NCBI RefSeq assembly: GCF_019042215.1
Contig: NZ_JAHQCS010000054.1
Span: 1-40,386, forward strand
Direction: 5' to 3'
Origin: Evansella tamaricis
GTDB lineage: Bacteria; Bacillota; Bacilli; Bacillales; Salisediminibacteriaceae
DNA length: 40,386 nucleotides
Under the pieces are notes generated by a model, which had not been told where the DNA came from, searched no databases, and saw nothing but the letters and a program-made list of their open reading frames with translations. The position numbers and the translations under genes are program-made. How positions within the stretch are numbered: the stretch's first letter is position 1; the number at the start of each line of letters is the position of its first letter. Below, in pieces: positions 1 through 6,678 of the stretch.

Positions 1-122
1 AAAGATTGCGACGGCTACGCTCATTGCTTAGGGACTGTAAAAGTGGAAAAGCACCACTTTTTCAGTTCCCATGCGAGTAGGCGCTGGAGCTAGACTACCA
101 AGGTGCCGAAACTAATACGCTT
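1..122. repeat. Hairpin-containing intergenic repeat-like sequence
   Basis: No gene is visible here. The stretch has an imperfect inverted repeat at about 31-74 (GGGACTG..AAAAGTGG pairing with CCACTTTTTCAGTTCCC), followed by a GC-richer segment with a CGCTGGAGCTAGACT-like string. Such hairpin-bearing GC-richer blocks recur between genes in many Bacillaceae genomes. A similar type of block lies at 35281-35400 in this window. That it is a dispersed repeat is an inference from its look; the two blocks here are not clear copies of each other. Confidence 0.4.
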
Positions 123-130
123 AACTTATA

Positions 131-160
131 AAAAACGACCACCCTAAAAGTAGTCGTTTC
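131..160 (-). terminator. Intrinsic terminator downstream of the CarD-type gene
   Basis: On the minus strand AAACGAC pairs with GTCGTTT around a 13-nt loop and is followed by a T-rich run (TTTTTTATA). It lies about 85 bases past the stop of the minus-strand gene ending at 244. Confidence 0.6.
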
Positions 161-243
161 TAGATGTTTACCTATTATTAGGATCTTTGTACTGCTTAGT
201 AAAGTGATTATCTTTAAAAGATGTACTGCTTTATCTATTAACC

Positions 244-705
244 TTAACAGAAACTTTTAATTTGATTTTCAGTAATCCCTTTAATTAACCTTAGTTCACT
301 TATCAAAAATTCGTGTGCGTTATCAAACATTTTTTTCTCGCTTGAATTAAGTGCTTTCTCTTCCTTCATACGCTTTAAATCACGTACAACTTCAGCTCCT
401 TCTTGTATTTCACCCGTTTTTATTTTGTCCGCGTTCACTTTATACCTTTGTTTCCACGGCAGTAATTTATCTGATTCTCCATGCTGAAAAATGTGTATGA
501 TGTGTTTTAATGCCATTATGTCCGTAACTGGGCGTATTCTCGAACTCAGTATTTTCCCCGTTGGAATCATCACTTGCATATTACTAATTAACATTTTTAT
601 AACATAATACTGTTGTTTTTCCCCTGAGATTTCCTTTTCTTCTATGGCTTTAATTACACCTGCTCCGTGCATTGGATAAACAATGTTATCGCCAATTTGA
701 AACAA
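244..705 (-). CDS. CarD/CdnL-family transcriptional regulator
   Basis: This protein of about 153 residues starts MFQIGDNIVYPMHGAG, the hallmark N-terminus of the CarD_CdnL_TRCF RNA-polymerase-interacting domain (Tudor-like fold). An alpha-helical C-terminal half follows, which in the family contacts DNA. Family members such as B. subtilis YdeB bind the RNA polymerase beta subunit and stabilise open promoter complexes. An upstream ATG at 720 gives five extra residues, but the perfect GGAGGTGG that would lie inside that extension is the ribosome binding site for a TTG start at 705. The TTG start also gives the usual family N-terminus. The gene stands alone, with its own terminator. The function is known for the family, not tested for this member. 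Confidence 0.85.
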   Translation of the reverse strand: MFQIGDNIVYPMHGAGVIKAIEEKEISGEKQQYYVIKMLISNMQVMIPTGKILSSRIRPVTDIMALKHIIHIFQHGESDKLLPWKQRYKVNADKIKTGEIQEGAEVVRDLKRMKEEKALNSSEKKMFDNAHEFLISELRLIKGITENQIKSFC

Positions 706-779
706 AAAATCCACCTCCATATATCGTAACCTTATATCAGCTTAACACATAAATCATTTTTTATCAAATTTTTAATAGT

Positions 780-1114
780 ATCACAATTATACATTAACAG
801 TCAACCTTTTTTTCTTGTGGAAGAGTCTTTTCATGTTACCAATAAGAGAAAGGTTGATTTATCAACATACCTTGGAAAATCTTTACTATATATTTTGGTT
901 CAGATTTCCCATGAAATCTGCTAAATCGCCCCGTATTTTTTTCAATTTGTTTGATACTCTATAGTTTAAAATCTATTTCCAGCTAGAGGTGCACTAGGAA
1001 GAAGGACAAGCGTAACGTTTTACCTTGAGCAAGTTGTTCGTAGATTCAAGCTACTAATATTCAAATTTCAATAGTTGCTTAATCATAAATCTTGTATACA
1101 AACAGACCCTTTCT
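780..1114. other. Non-coding stretch with no recognised feature
   Basis: About 335 AT-rich bases between the CarD gene, transcribed leftward, and the next rightward ORF. I see no tRNA, no long inverted repeat and no convincing ribosome binding site. It probably carries the CarD promoter at its left end. Confidence 0.4.
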
Positions 1115-1705
1115 ATGAAGTCATTGAATTGTTCTCTTTATAATAATATAAAAAAAACCTACTCGATGTTCGTTGGGGAAAACGAAAGTTTTGAAATCGG
1201 TAAATATTCAGAAGCGACCATCAAATTTTTGGAAGATTACCGAGTGAAAGTTATACCTAGAGAAAATGACATTATAATATATGTAATTTATCAGACAACT
1301 TTGACTGAATATAATGAGCCCGTAGAAAATACATGGTGGAGTTATATTGAATTAAAACAAGAGGATGGTCAATATAAAATTGCTCAATTAACTAACCAAT
1401 ACTTCAATTATGGGTTTTCTGTAGACTTTGATAGTGAAGTAATAGAAAGCTTTTCTACAGATGAAGGTAATCAACCTTTACATAACTCTTATTATGAGGG
1501 TGACAAGTTAATCATTGAAATAGATTTATCTCCATATGAATTAAACTTCGATATTGAGGCTTATAAAGTGTTCATTGATGAAGATACAAATCTCATTTCA
1601 ATTCCATTCTACGCTTATTTACCTGGTGAATCTCCCGATAGGGACACCATTGGCAAAGCACTTAAATTTGAACTGGAATATCCAGATACGAAAGGTTATT
1701 CGTAA
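1115..1705 (+). CDS. Hypothetical protein, possibly a gene remnant
   Basis: I do not recognise this 196-residue acidic protein. It is rich in Tyr, Asp and Glu, has no signal peptide or membrane segment, and reads like a genuine beta-rich soluble protein (many alternating hydrophobic and charged residues from residue 30 on). No ribosome binding site precedes the ATG at 1115; the bases upstream are CAGACCCTTTCT. The true start may therefore be further in, or the 5' end has been lost and this is a remnant. It lies upstream of the MarR operon in the same orientation, with the MarR promoter/operator between them, so it is not obviously co-transcribed. Confidence 0.4.
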   Translation: MKSLNCSLYNNIKKTYSMFVGENESFEIGKYSEATIKFLEDYRVKVIPRENDIIIYVIYQTTLTEYNEPVENTWWSYIELKQEDGQYKIAQLTNQYFNYGFSVDFDSEVIESFSTDEGNQPLHNSYYEGDKLIIEIDLSPYELNFDIEAYKVFIDEDTNLISIPFYAYLPGESPDRDTIGKALKFELEYPDTKGYS

Positions 1706-1751
1706 ATCGTATTTAAGACCTTTATTAAAAACATGTATTACTTTTTGCAAA

Positions 1752-1772
1752 ATAATCAGTTAAACTGATTAT
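1752..1772. promoter_or_regulatory. Perfect 21-bp palindrome, likely MarR operator over the promoter
   Basis: ATAATCAGTT (1752-1761) and its exact inverse AACTGATTAT (1763-1772) flank one central A. The palindrome ends 35 bases before the MarR start codon and runs into a TATAAT at 1772-1777; TTGCAA at 1745-1750 is a possible but badly spaced -35. MarR proteins usually bind such palindromes over their own promoters, so autoregulation is inferred. Confidence 0.6.
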
Positions 1773-1807
1773 ATAATTTACTGACTAATTAAAGAGGTGA
1801 TTAACAT

Positions 1808-2227
1808 TTGAATAAGTTAAGCCAGTCTTATGGATTTTTACTAGGTAAAGTTCTGCAACAAATGGAAGGTAAGTTTGCTGATACATTAAGTCCATTCAAC
1901 ATTGATGCCAGACAATATGGAGTACTTTTATTTGTCCAAGATAAACCCTACTCATCTCAAAAAATTATTGCTGATAGACTACAGATTGATAGGACCACTA
2001 TGGTGACTCATGTTGATCATTTAGAAACATTAGGTTTTGTTGAGAGAACTAAAAATCCAAATGACCGGAGATCCTATAGCCTAATGATTACTGATAAAGG
2101 TAATAGTGTATTGGATTCATGTTGGGAGTTCTTAACGGATACAGAATCAGAAGTTTTATCCCCTTTAAACGAACAAGAAAAGCAATTACTTAAGGATATG
2201 CTTATAAAAGTTTGGAGTTCACTATAG
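1808..2227 (+). CDS. MarR-family transcriptional regulator
   Basis: This 139-residue protein has the usual MarR length and a winged helix at about residues 30-100: the recognition region QKIIADRLQIDRTTMVTHVD is followed by the wing sequence ERTKNPNDRRSYSLMITDKG, with the conserved DRR. Terminal helices would form the dimer. The start is TTG with AAAGAGGTG upstream. It is the first gene of an operon with a rhodanese-domain gene 18 bases downstream. The 21-bp palindrome before it is the probable operator. MarR regulators respond to small molecules or thiol oxidation; the ligand here is unknown, although the rhodanese partner hints at reactive sulfur or thiol stress. Confidence 0.88.
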   Translation: MNKLSQSYGFLLGKVLQQMEGKFADTLSPFNIDARQYGVLLFVQDKPYSSQKIIADRLQIDRTTMVTHVDHLETLGFVERTKNPNDRRSYSLMITDKGNSVLDSCWEFLTDTESEVLSPLNEQEKQLLKDMLIKVWSSL

Positions 2228-2245
2228 AAATAAGGAGGTTATTTT

Positions 2246-2638
2246 ATGAATACACTTGATTATTTTAATGCACGTCTACAAGCAACAATTAGTCCAATGG
2301 ATTACTTAAAGTCCATTAAGATTAATCCTGAAAAATATTTCTTAATTGATGTAAGAAATGGACCAAATAATTTAAGGAATATTACAATTATAGGTGCTAA
2401 AGTTATGCCCGAACAAGAACTACAAAATCGCTTAAATGAGATACCAAAAGATAAAGAAATTATTGTTTATTGCTGGGATGTCTGGTGCAATACCGCTGCT
2501 AAAGTAGCAAAATTTTTGCTAGAAAGAGATTATACGGTTAAAGAGTTAACCGGTGGTATAGCAGCATGGAAAGAAATGAATTTTCCCGTTTCAGATTCAA
2601 CGCAAAAGGATAACACACCAAATAATTGTGGGTGTTGA
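2246..2638 (+). CDS. Rhodanese-like domain protein
   Basis: A single rhodanese homology domain fills most of the 130 residues. The N-terminal part has YFLIDVRNGP (the usual DVR), then the loop IVYCWDVWCN, and finally LTGGIAAWKEMNFPV, the standard end of the domain. The active-site loop starts with the expected Cys of YC, with a second Cys five residues later. The C-terminus ends in a free NCGC. Such proteins carry persulfide sulfur in the cytoplasm. A strong AAGGAGG site precedes the ATG. It is co-transcribed with the upstream marR and overlaps in context with the EVE-domain gene, whose ATG lies four bases past this stop. Confidence 0.85.
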   Translation: MNTLDYFNARLQATISPMDYLKSIKINPEKYFLIDVRNGPNNLRNITIIGAKVMPEQELQNRLNEIPKDKEIIVYCWDVWCNTAAKVAKFLLERDYTVKELTGGIAAWKEMNFPVSDSTQKDNTPNNCGC

Positions 2639-2642
2639 GACA

Positions 2643-3067
2643 ATGCAAAAGAAAACAAGGTATTGGATTGGCGTTGCGTCTCGTGATCATGTAGTGAAGG
2701 GAGTAAATGGTGGATTTGCACAACTTTGTCATGGAAAAGAAACTCCTTTAAAAAAGATGAGTACTGGCGATTGGATCGTTTATTACTCTTCAAAGAAAAA
2801 TATCACCGAAAATACTCCGTATCAAAAATTTACTGCTTTGGGAAAGGTTATCGGCGATACTGTCTTTCAGTATGATATGGGAAATGGTTTTATACCATTC
2901 CGAAGAAATATAGACTTTATTAAAATTGTACAGAAGCATCTATTCATCCGTTAATCTCCCAACTCTCTTTCATAAAAAATAAAGAGCGCTGGGGTTATCC
3001 ATTCCGATTTGGCCATTTAGAAGTGTGTGAACAAGATTTTAAATTAATTGCAAAACAAATGCTTTAA
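2643..3067 (+). pseudogene. EVE-domain protein, frameshifted
   Basis: The first part reads TRYWIGVASRDHVVKG, the typical start of EVE (PUA-like) proteins, which bind modified nucleotides in DNA or RNA. The reading frame runs through PFRRNIDFIK and then leaves the family, stopping at 2954. The remainder of the family sequence resumes in another frame from about 2928: CTEASIHPLISQLSFIKNKE, then RWGYPFRFGHLE, ending at a TAA at 3065-3067. One missing A in the short A-run near 2921-2925 would restore one ORF of about 140 residues. The gene follows the rhodanese gene with a four-base gap. It is outside the mobile element, about 90 bases from its left end. A sequencing error is possible. Confidence 0.75.
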
Positions 3068-3076
3068 AACAAAAAC

Positions 3077-3106
3077 AAAGGAGATTAGAAAATTCTAATC
3101 TCCTTT
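3077..3106 (+). terminator. Intrinsic terminator of the MarR-rhodanese-EVE operon
   Basis: AAAGGAGATTAGA pairs perfectly with TCTAATCTCCTTT around a four-base loop, followed by TTAAC. It begins ten bases after the EVE stop and marks the end of host sequence before the element. Confidence 0.75.
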
Positions 3107-3159
3107 TAACATGTTGAGATGTTCTTTATCTATAATCAATTCCACTCTCTGTTTTACCA

Positions 3160-3180
3160 CTATTTATGGTACGGTTCACC
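3160..3180. repeat. Left attachment site (21-bp core repeat)
   Basis: Identical over 21 bases to 23006-23026, with different bases on both sides. It begins CTATTTATGG and ends TACGGTTCACC. On the minus strand it would encode GEPYHK plus stop, the end of RlmH, although no rlmH body lies here. It is the duplicated half of the target left after site-specific insertion. Confidence 0.92.
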
Positions 3181-3191
3181 GTGGTTATTTA

Positions 3192-3205
3192 AGAGGCAAA
3201 AAAAG
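3192..3205 (+). repeat. Left terminal inverted repeat of the element
   Basis: AGAGGCAAAAAAAG here is the exact reverse complement of 22994-23007. It starts 11 bases inside the left core. Mirror symmetry between the two ends centres near 3176/3177 within the core, a possible crossover point for the recombinases. Confidence 0.75.
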
Positions 3206-3231
3206 CATTGGAAGGTCATTCCAATGCTTTT
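3201..3231. terminator. Intrinsic terminator just inside the left end
   Basis: AAAAGCATTGGAA pairs with TTCCAATGCTTTT around a five-base loop, followed on the plus strand by TTCTTTATAT. It could stop host transcription from entering the element, or element transcription from leaving it. Confidence 0.7.
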
Positions 3232-3376
3232 TCTTTATATATCTGTTATTGCAAACAAATTACCATTTTTTCATTTGAAATAGTATAAACCTAGGGGCAG
3301 TTTCTATATGTAATCAAGATGCTGATTTAGTAAGGTTTTAAAAGTGAAATACGAAAAAAGTCATTCATTTAAACTT

Positions 3377-3404
3377 GGGAGCACTCGCTAAAGCGAGTGC
3401 TCCC
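3377..3404 (-). terminator. Intrinsic terminator of the TIR-caspase operon
   Basis: GGGAGCACTCGC and GCGAGTGCTCCC form a perfect 12-bp stem with a four-base loop, 18 bases past the stop of the last small ORF of the minus-strand operon. Confidence 0.85.
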
Positions 3405-3422
3405 TTTACTTTAATTCAAATG

Positions 3423-3557
3423 TCATTTTTCTTTTATAGGTTTTACATTTGGGCTTGTTTTGGGCGGTGGTGGTGTAGCCTGCATTTTGTTGGGTTGATA
3501 ACCACTGTTTATTTTTTTGGGCTGATAACCATAGTGTTGCTTTGATTTATCTGTCAT
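3423..3557 (-). CDS. GYQP-repeat small protein, last gene of the TIR-caspase operon
   Basis: This 44-residue protein was found by reading the minus strand downstream of the DUF6338-type gene. It starts MTDKSKQHYGYQPKKINSGY and continues with a second GYQP copy (YGYQPKK, SGYQPNK). It then has a PPPPK proline run and a basic tail IKEK. It has no predicted fold, signal peptide or membrane segment and is probably disordered. AAAGGA lies 11 bases before the ATG at 3557; another in-frame ATG at 3569 is almost on top of that site and less likely. It lies between the preceding stop and the operon terminator, so it appears to be a deliberate fourth gene. I recall small GYQP-rich proteins beside DUF6338-type genes, but have no function for them. 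Confidence 0.65.
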   Translation of the reverse strand: MTDKSKQHYGYQPKKINSGYQPNKMQATPPPPKTSPNVKPIKEK

Positions 3558-3573
3558 AACATAGCTCATCCTT

Positions 3574-4173
3574 TCAATGAAATTCAATATATTTTATAGA
3601 TTTTTCCGGAATCCAAATACCTTTATTTTCAGAAATCACATTCCATGCTTTTTCCTCATTTACATCAAATATATTCTCTAGAAAAATATCTTTACTATCC
3701 CTAATAGATGACGCAAACGAATCAGAACCCCAATATCCATGTACTATTCTTCCATCCTCCAGATAAACAGTTAGATACGTAGGTTCCTCTTTCTTAAACT
3801 GATAGTCCCAAGCAGTGGGTATAACGTGAGTTGTGTGAATTCCTATTTTCATGTAAAAGGTACGAATCCAACCTTTATTAGTAATTACGGAAATAATTAA
3901 TCCAATAACTACAGAAACAAAAAACACAATCAATAAACTAACGTATAATATTACATTTTCATTAGATTTAATATAGGGAATTCCATATAACCAAAGTAAT
4001 ATTGGGAAGACTACAGAAAAATTCAAGGTACTAAAGAGTAAAAACCTTAGTAAAACACTTTCACCTTTAGCTTCTTGTTGCGGCACACAGAATCTATAGA
4101 TGGAGTCAATAATGAACCCTGGCACTACAAAGATTAAAGTATAAAGGAGAATATCAAGATTTCCAATAGTCAA
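3574..4173 (-). CDS. DUF6338-type membrane protein, third gene of the TIR-caspase operon
   Basis: A 199-residue protein with three probable transmembrane helices in its first half, at about residues 5-25, 42-65 and 73-97, followed by a cytosolic C-terminal domain. That domain contains TYLTVYLEDGRIVHGYWG, a small beta-barrel-like pattern, and ends with GIWIPEKSIKYIEF. This layout matches my memory of the DUF6338 family, which has no established biochemical role. The TTG start is preceded by GGGAAGGGTGG. It lies 31 bases after the caspase gene and 4-16 bases before the GYQP gene. As part of a defence operon it could anchor the system to the membrane, be a protease substrate, or be an effector; these are guesses. 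Confidence 0.7.
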   Translation of the reverse strand: MTIGNLDILLYTLIFVVPGFIIDSIYRFCVPQQEAKGESVLLRFLLFSTLNFSVVFPILLWLYGIPYIKSNENVILYVSLLIVFFVSVVIGLIISVITNKGWIRTFYMKIGIHTTHVIPTAWDYQFKKEEPTYLTVYLEDGRIVHGYWGSDSFASSIRDSKDIFLENIFDVNEEKAWNVISENKGIWIPEKSIKYIEFH

Positions 4174-4204
4174 TAGATAGCCACCCTTCCCTGTAGATCA
4201 AGTA

Positions 4205-5173
4205 TTAGATTCGTCTATCTTTTACAAGTCTCCAATAATGATAACCCAAAGCAGAAAGTTTACAAGATTTGGAGTTCATTGCTGCAAAATACATATGTTC
4301 TTCTTCTACTGGAACAACCAATCCAACCCCTTCAAGTTTTTGAAGGTCTTTAAAAATAGTTACATTCCCTTCAATTGCATAAGGCTCAATTAAATGATGC
4401 TCTACATCAGGTGAATTAGTATCCTCAAATGATGGATCTAATTCAAACTCATCTTCTGGACTAGGAAAATACTTTACTAGGTTTCTAATAGTATTTATTG
4501 GAACCTGCGGATTCACTGTTCGTAATGATGTAAATCTGGTAATGTTAGTTTTAAAAACTGGTCTTTGATCCCATGGACCCAATGCCTGATCTATATAGGA
4601 ATAAATACTACCTGGAGTGATATGTCCTCTTAAATCAGCAGATCCTCCTTTTAAAGCATCTAATAATAATGTTGTAAACACACCCTGACCATTTACTTCA
4701 AAGGAATACTCACTGTCTCTACTTGCTGTTAAAATGGTAACTCCTTCTGCTATTTGAGTGGCAGTAGCTCCATTTACTCTTGGAGATCCTAAAGCCCCTG
4801 AATGGCAGCAGTCCAAAATTATTATTTTATCTTTAGCCCCTGAATTGTTAGCCATAGTAAGTATCTCATCCATTGAAACACCTACATCACGTGGCTGCAT
4901 ATCAGGTGTAACAATATAACCACCCACATCATCAATAGAACCATGCCCCGAAAAATAAAACAATGCTGTATCACTTTCTCCTTGAAATAATTCATGAATT
5001 AATTCTTTCAACTCCGATTTACTATAAACATTTGTATATAACCTAACATCAAAGTTTGGAGAACCATCGCCATTATTTTCTATAATACTTGCAAATGATG
5101 TTGCATCATTAATACATCCTCCTAATGGTGCAGAAGGATAATCATTAATGCCAACAACTAATGCTTTTCTCAT
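4205..5173 (-). CDS. Caspase-like (peptidase C14) protease, probable Thoeris effector
   Basis: The first ~215 residues form a caspase/metacaspase p20-like domain. It opens with KALVVGINDYP, has the catalytic His in FSGHG (H77), and the catalytic Cys in LDCCHSG (C123, next to C122). A C-terminal region of about 100 residues follows with no motif I recognise; in type IV Thoeris the C-terminal part of the caspase effector senses the TIR-made signal, and it may do so here. The total of 322 residues suits a single-domain effector. The gene starts 19 bases after the TIR gene with GGAAGGGG as ribosome binding site. The expected role is suicidal proteolysis of host proteins after TIR signalling during phage infection. 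Pairing with a TIR supports this; substrate specificity is unknown. Confidence 0.85.
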   Translation of the reverse strand: MRKALVVGINDYPSAPLGGCINDATSFASIIENNGDGSPNFDVRLYTNVYSKSELKELIHELFQGESDTALFYFSGHGSIDDVGGYIVTPDMQPRDVGVSMDEILTMANNSGAKDKIIILDCCHSGALGSPRVNGATATQIAEGVTILTASRDSEYSFEVNGQGVFTTLLLDALKGGSADLRGHITPGSIYSYIDQALGPWDQRPVFKTNITRFTSLRTVNPQVPINTIRNLVKYFPSPEDEFELDPSFEDTNSPDVEHHLIEPYAIEGNVTIFKDLQKLEGVGLVVPVEEEHMYFAAMNSKSCKLSALGYHYWRLVKDRRI

Positions 5174-5192
5174 TTAATATTTCCCCTTCCTA

Positions 5193-5576
5193 TTACAAGG
5201 TTTTTATCCAGTTTGCAATGTTATCCCACGACCAATTTACAATTCTTACACCTTCAAGTTCTTTTGGTAGACTGGCAGGTTTATCATCTTTATATCCCCA
5301 TACTCCTCGTATAGGGATTCCTTCTTCCCTTGCACACTTCACTTCCCATAACTGACCATCAGCTTTTTTTGAATTCTTGGTAACTATAGCCAATACACCA
5401 TCACAGCCCTTGATTCTAGTTCTACAATTTGTTTTCCATGCTGAATCCCAAGGCTTCTTTACTGACATATCAACAAATTCAAATGGGGAATTAGCATTTC
5501 TGGCTTGTCCTACCAAAAAATCTCTTAACTCCTTATCTTCCATGGCAAAGCTAATAAACACTCTTTTCTTAGACAT
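5193..5576 (-). CDS. TIR-domain protein, probable ThsB-type NAD-processing sensor
   Basis: This 127-residue protein is essentially one TIR-like domain of the DUF1863/ThsB type. It starts KKRVFISFAMEDKELRDFLV (the RVFISF beta strand and box 1). It continues with VLAIVTKNS and then QLWEVKCAREEGIPIRGV, where E78 lines up with the catalytic glutamate of Thoeris TIR enzymes (the aromatic-E-I/V pattern). Such proteins use NAD+ to make a cyclic ADP-ribose-type signal on phage sensing. Thoeris type IV couples a TIR to a caspase-like protease through N7-cADPR, and the next gene here is a caspase. The exact signal molecule cannot be told from sequence. It is the first gene of the operon, after a leader with an attenuator-like hairpin. 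Confidence 0.85.
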   Translation of the reverse strand: MSKKRVFISFAMEDKELRDFLVGQARNANSPFEFVDMSVKKPWDSAWKTNCRTRIKGCDGVLAIVTKNSKKADGQLWEVKCAREEGIPIRGVWGYKDDKPASLPKELEGVRIVNWSWDNIANWIKTL

Positions 5577-5611
5577 TGAAAACCATCCCTTTCTTTTATT
5601 GAATTAATATT

Positions 5612-5648
5612 AAAAAAGGAAATCCTATACAATATAGAACTTCCTTTT
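5612..5648 (-). promoter_or_regulatory. Terminator-like hairpin in the TIR operon leader (possible attenuator)
   Basis: On the minus strand AAAAGGAA pairs with TTCCTTTT. The inner part TTCTATA pairs with TATAGGA around a three-base loop, with two G-U pairs, and a T-run follows. The hairpin sits 36 bases before the TIR start codon and downstream of the promoter at 5793-5821. It is therefore not the terminator of the upstream hsd operon, which has its own at 5832-5866. Confidence 0.5.
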
Positions 5649-5654
5649 GTTGTC

Positions 5655-5732
5655 TTATCCTGTTGTGTTCTTTACCAAGTAGTTCCAATTTTCTTCTTTT
5701 AGTAAAATAACTCTTAAATTTAGAAACTGCAA
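5655..5732 (-). CDS. Possible 25-codon leader peptide upstream of the TIR gene
   Basis: A TTG start preceded by AAAAGGATATA opens a frame encoding MQFLNLRVILLKEENWNYLV then KNTTG. It stops seven bases before the attenuator-like hairpin. This promoter - short ORF - hairpin - gene layout recalls translation-coupled attenuation leaders. The ORF is short and TTG-started, so chance is a real alternative. Confidence 0.25.
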   Translation of the reverse strand: MQFLNLRVILLKEENWNYLVKNTTG

Positions 5733-5792
5733 TATATCCTTTTATTTCATAGAATTGGCACTACAATTCCAGTACCTCTATTTGTTAAATCT

Positions 5793-5821
5793 AGTATATG
5801 ACATTTCGGCTGCGATTACAA
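5793..5821 (-). promoter_or_regulatory. Sigma-A-type promoter of the TIR-caspase operon
   Basis: On the minus strand TTGTAA (5816-5821) lies 17 bases before TATACT (5793-5798). A 21-base stretch covering and following the -10 box (5782-5802) matches 13233-13253 at the hsd promoter at 19 of 21 positions. The leader to the TIR start is about 210 nt. Confidence 0.6.
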
Positions 5822-5831
5822 GTAAAATATC

Positions 5832-5866
5832 TAAAAAAAAATAAGCATTGTAGATAACCAATGCTC
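5832..5866 (-). terminator. Intrinsic terminator of the hsd operon
   Basis: On the minus strand AGCATTG pairs with CAATGCT around eight bases, followed by TATTTTTTTTAG. It lies about 75 bases past the stop of the YgjP-like peptidase gene. Confidence 0.75.
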
Positions 5867-5939
5867 TTAACCATTATCAGTAGCCTCCATACCATATAAG
5901 GAACTAAACTCTGATACTCCTAATACTTTGTAGTTGTTT

Positions 5940-6665
5940 TTATAAATCCTTTACGACTTCTTCATCCAATAACGCTTTTCTCTTCTCCCAATCAGGCATA
6001 AGCGAATACAACATCTTGTAAAAACTCTCACTATGGTCATTATGCTTAAAGTGAATTAACTCATGTACAATAACATAGTCAATACAGTGTCTAGGAGCCT
6101 TTATTAGCTCAGTGTTTAAAAGAATTGTATTTGTATCTAGTAATGCTGTTCCCCATCGTGCCTTCATTGTTCTTATATCAATTGAGGGCTTTTCAACACC
6201 ATACTTCTGCAATAAAGGATAATGTTTAACCAAAGAGTTCTGGAACGTTCTAAATGCTTTCTCACGATACCATTCTTCCATTAGCTTTGCTTTACGCTTG
6301 TAGTTATCAGGGTCTCTTGCGTAAAGATAAATAAATCCACGGAAATACTTAACTAATTCCTTTTCGTCCGTTTCTTGAACACGAAGGCGGTATTGTTTAC
6401 CTAAATACCTAAATGCCTCTCCGCTAACATATTCTCTCTTACTTTGATTAAAAGGTTGCACAGTCTCAAACTTCTTTACATGCTTAGAAATCCATGAGCT
6501 TTTCCCTTTTACAAAGTCATAAATAAAGTTTAATGGTACTTGTTCATGAGCAGTAACTTCTACCGTCATATCTGGTTTAATGTTCAGATTAACATTCTTT
6601 ACATTTTTTCTTTCAACGCTAAATTCAATTGTTTGGTTTCCGTTCTGTATACAATGTTTTTCCAT
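5940..6665 (-). CDS. YgjP/SprT-like zinc metallopeptidase, last gene of the hsd operon
   Basis: A protein of about 241 residues of the YgjP-like M48 metallopeptidase type. The N-terminal half is a beta-rich domain with the typical segments WISKHVKKF and YLGKQYRLRV. The C-terminal half carries the zinc site VIVHELIHFKHNDHSESF (HELIH plus a downstream His), then MPDWEKRKALLD. Members are often encoded beside type I restriction genes; their substrate is not established, and regulation of restriction is a guess. A GTG at 6674 is also in frame, but GAGG lies only two bases from it. The ATG at 6665 sits 11 bases from GAGG and is preferred. HsdR ends 13 bases upstream. Confidence 0.8.
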   Translation of the reverse strand: MEKHCIQNGNQTIEFSVERKNVKNVNLNIKPDMTVEVTAHEQVPLNFIYDFVKGKSSWISKHVKKFETVQPFNQSKREYVSGEAFRYLGKQYRLRVQETDEKELVKYFRGFIYLYARDPDNYKRKAKLMEEWYREKAFRTFQNSLVKHYPLLQKYGVEKPSIDIRTMKARWGTALLDTNTILLNTELIKAPRHCIDYVIVHELIHFKHNDHSESFYKMLYSLMPDWEKRKALLDEEVVKDL

Positions 6666-6678
6666 GTTGTTCACAACC

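Noticed and set aside
1554-1763. 69-codon ORF overlapping the hypothetical gene at 1115
   Set aside because: It is out of frame within a better ORF and has no ribosome binding site.
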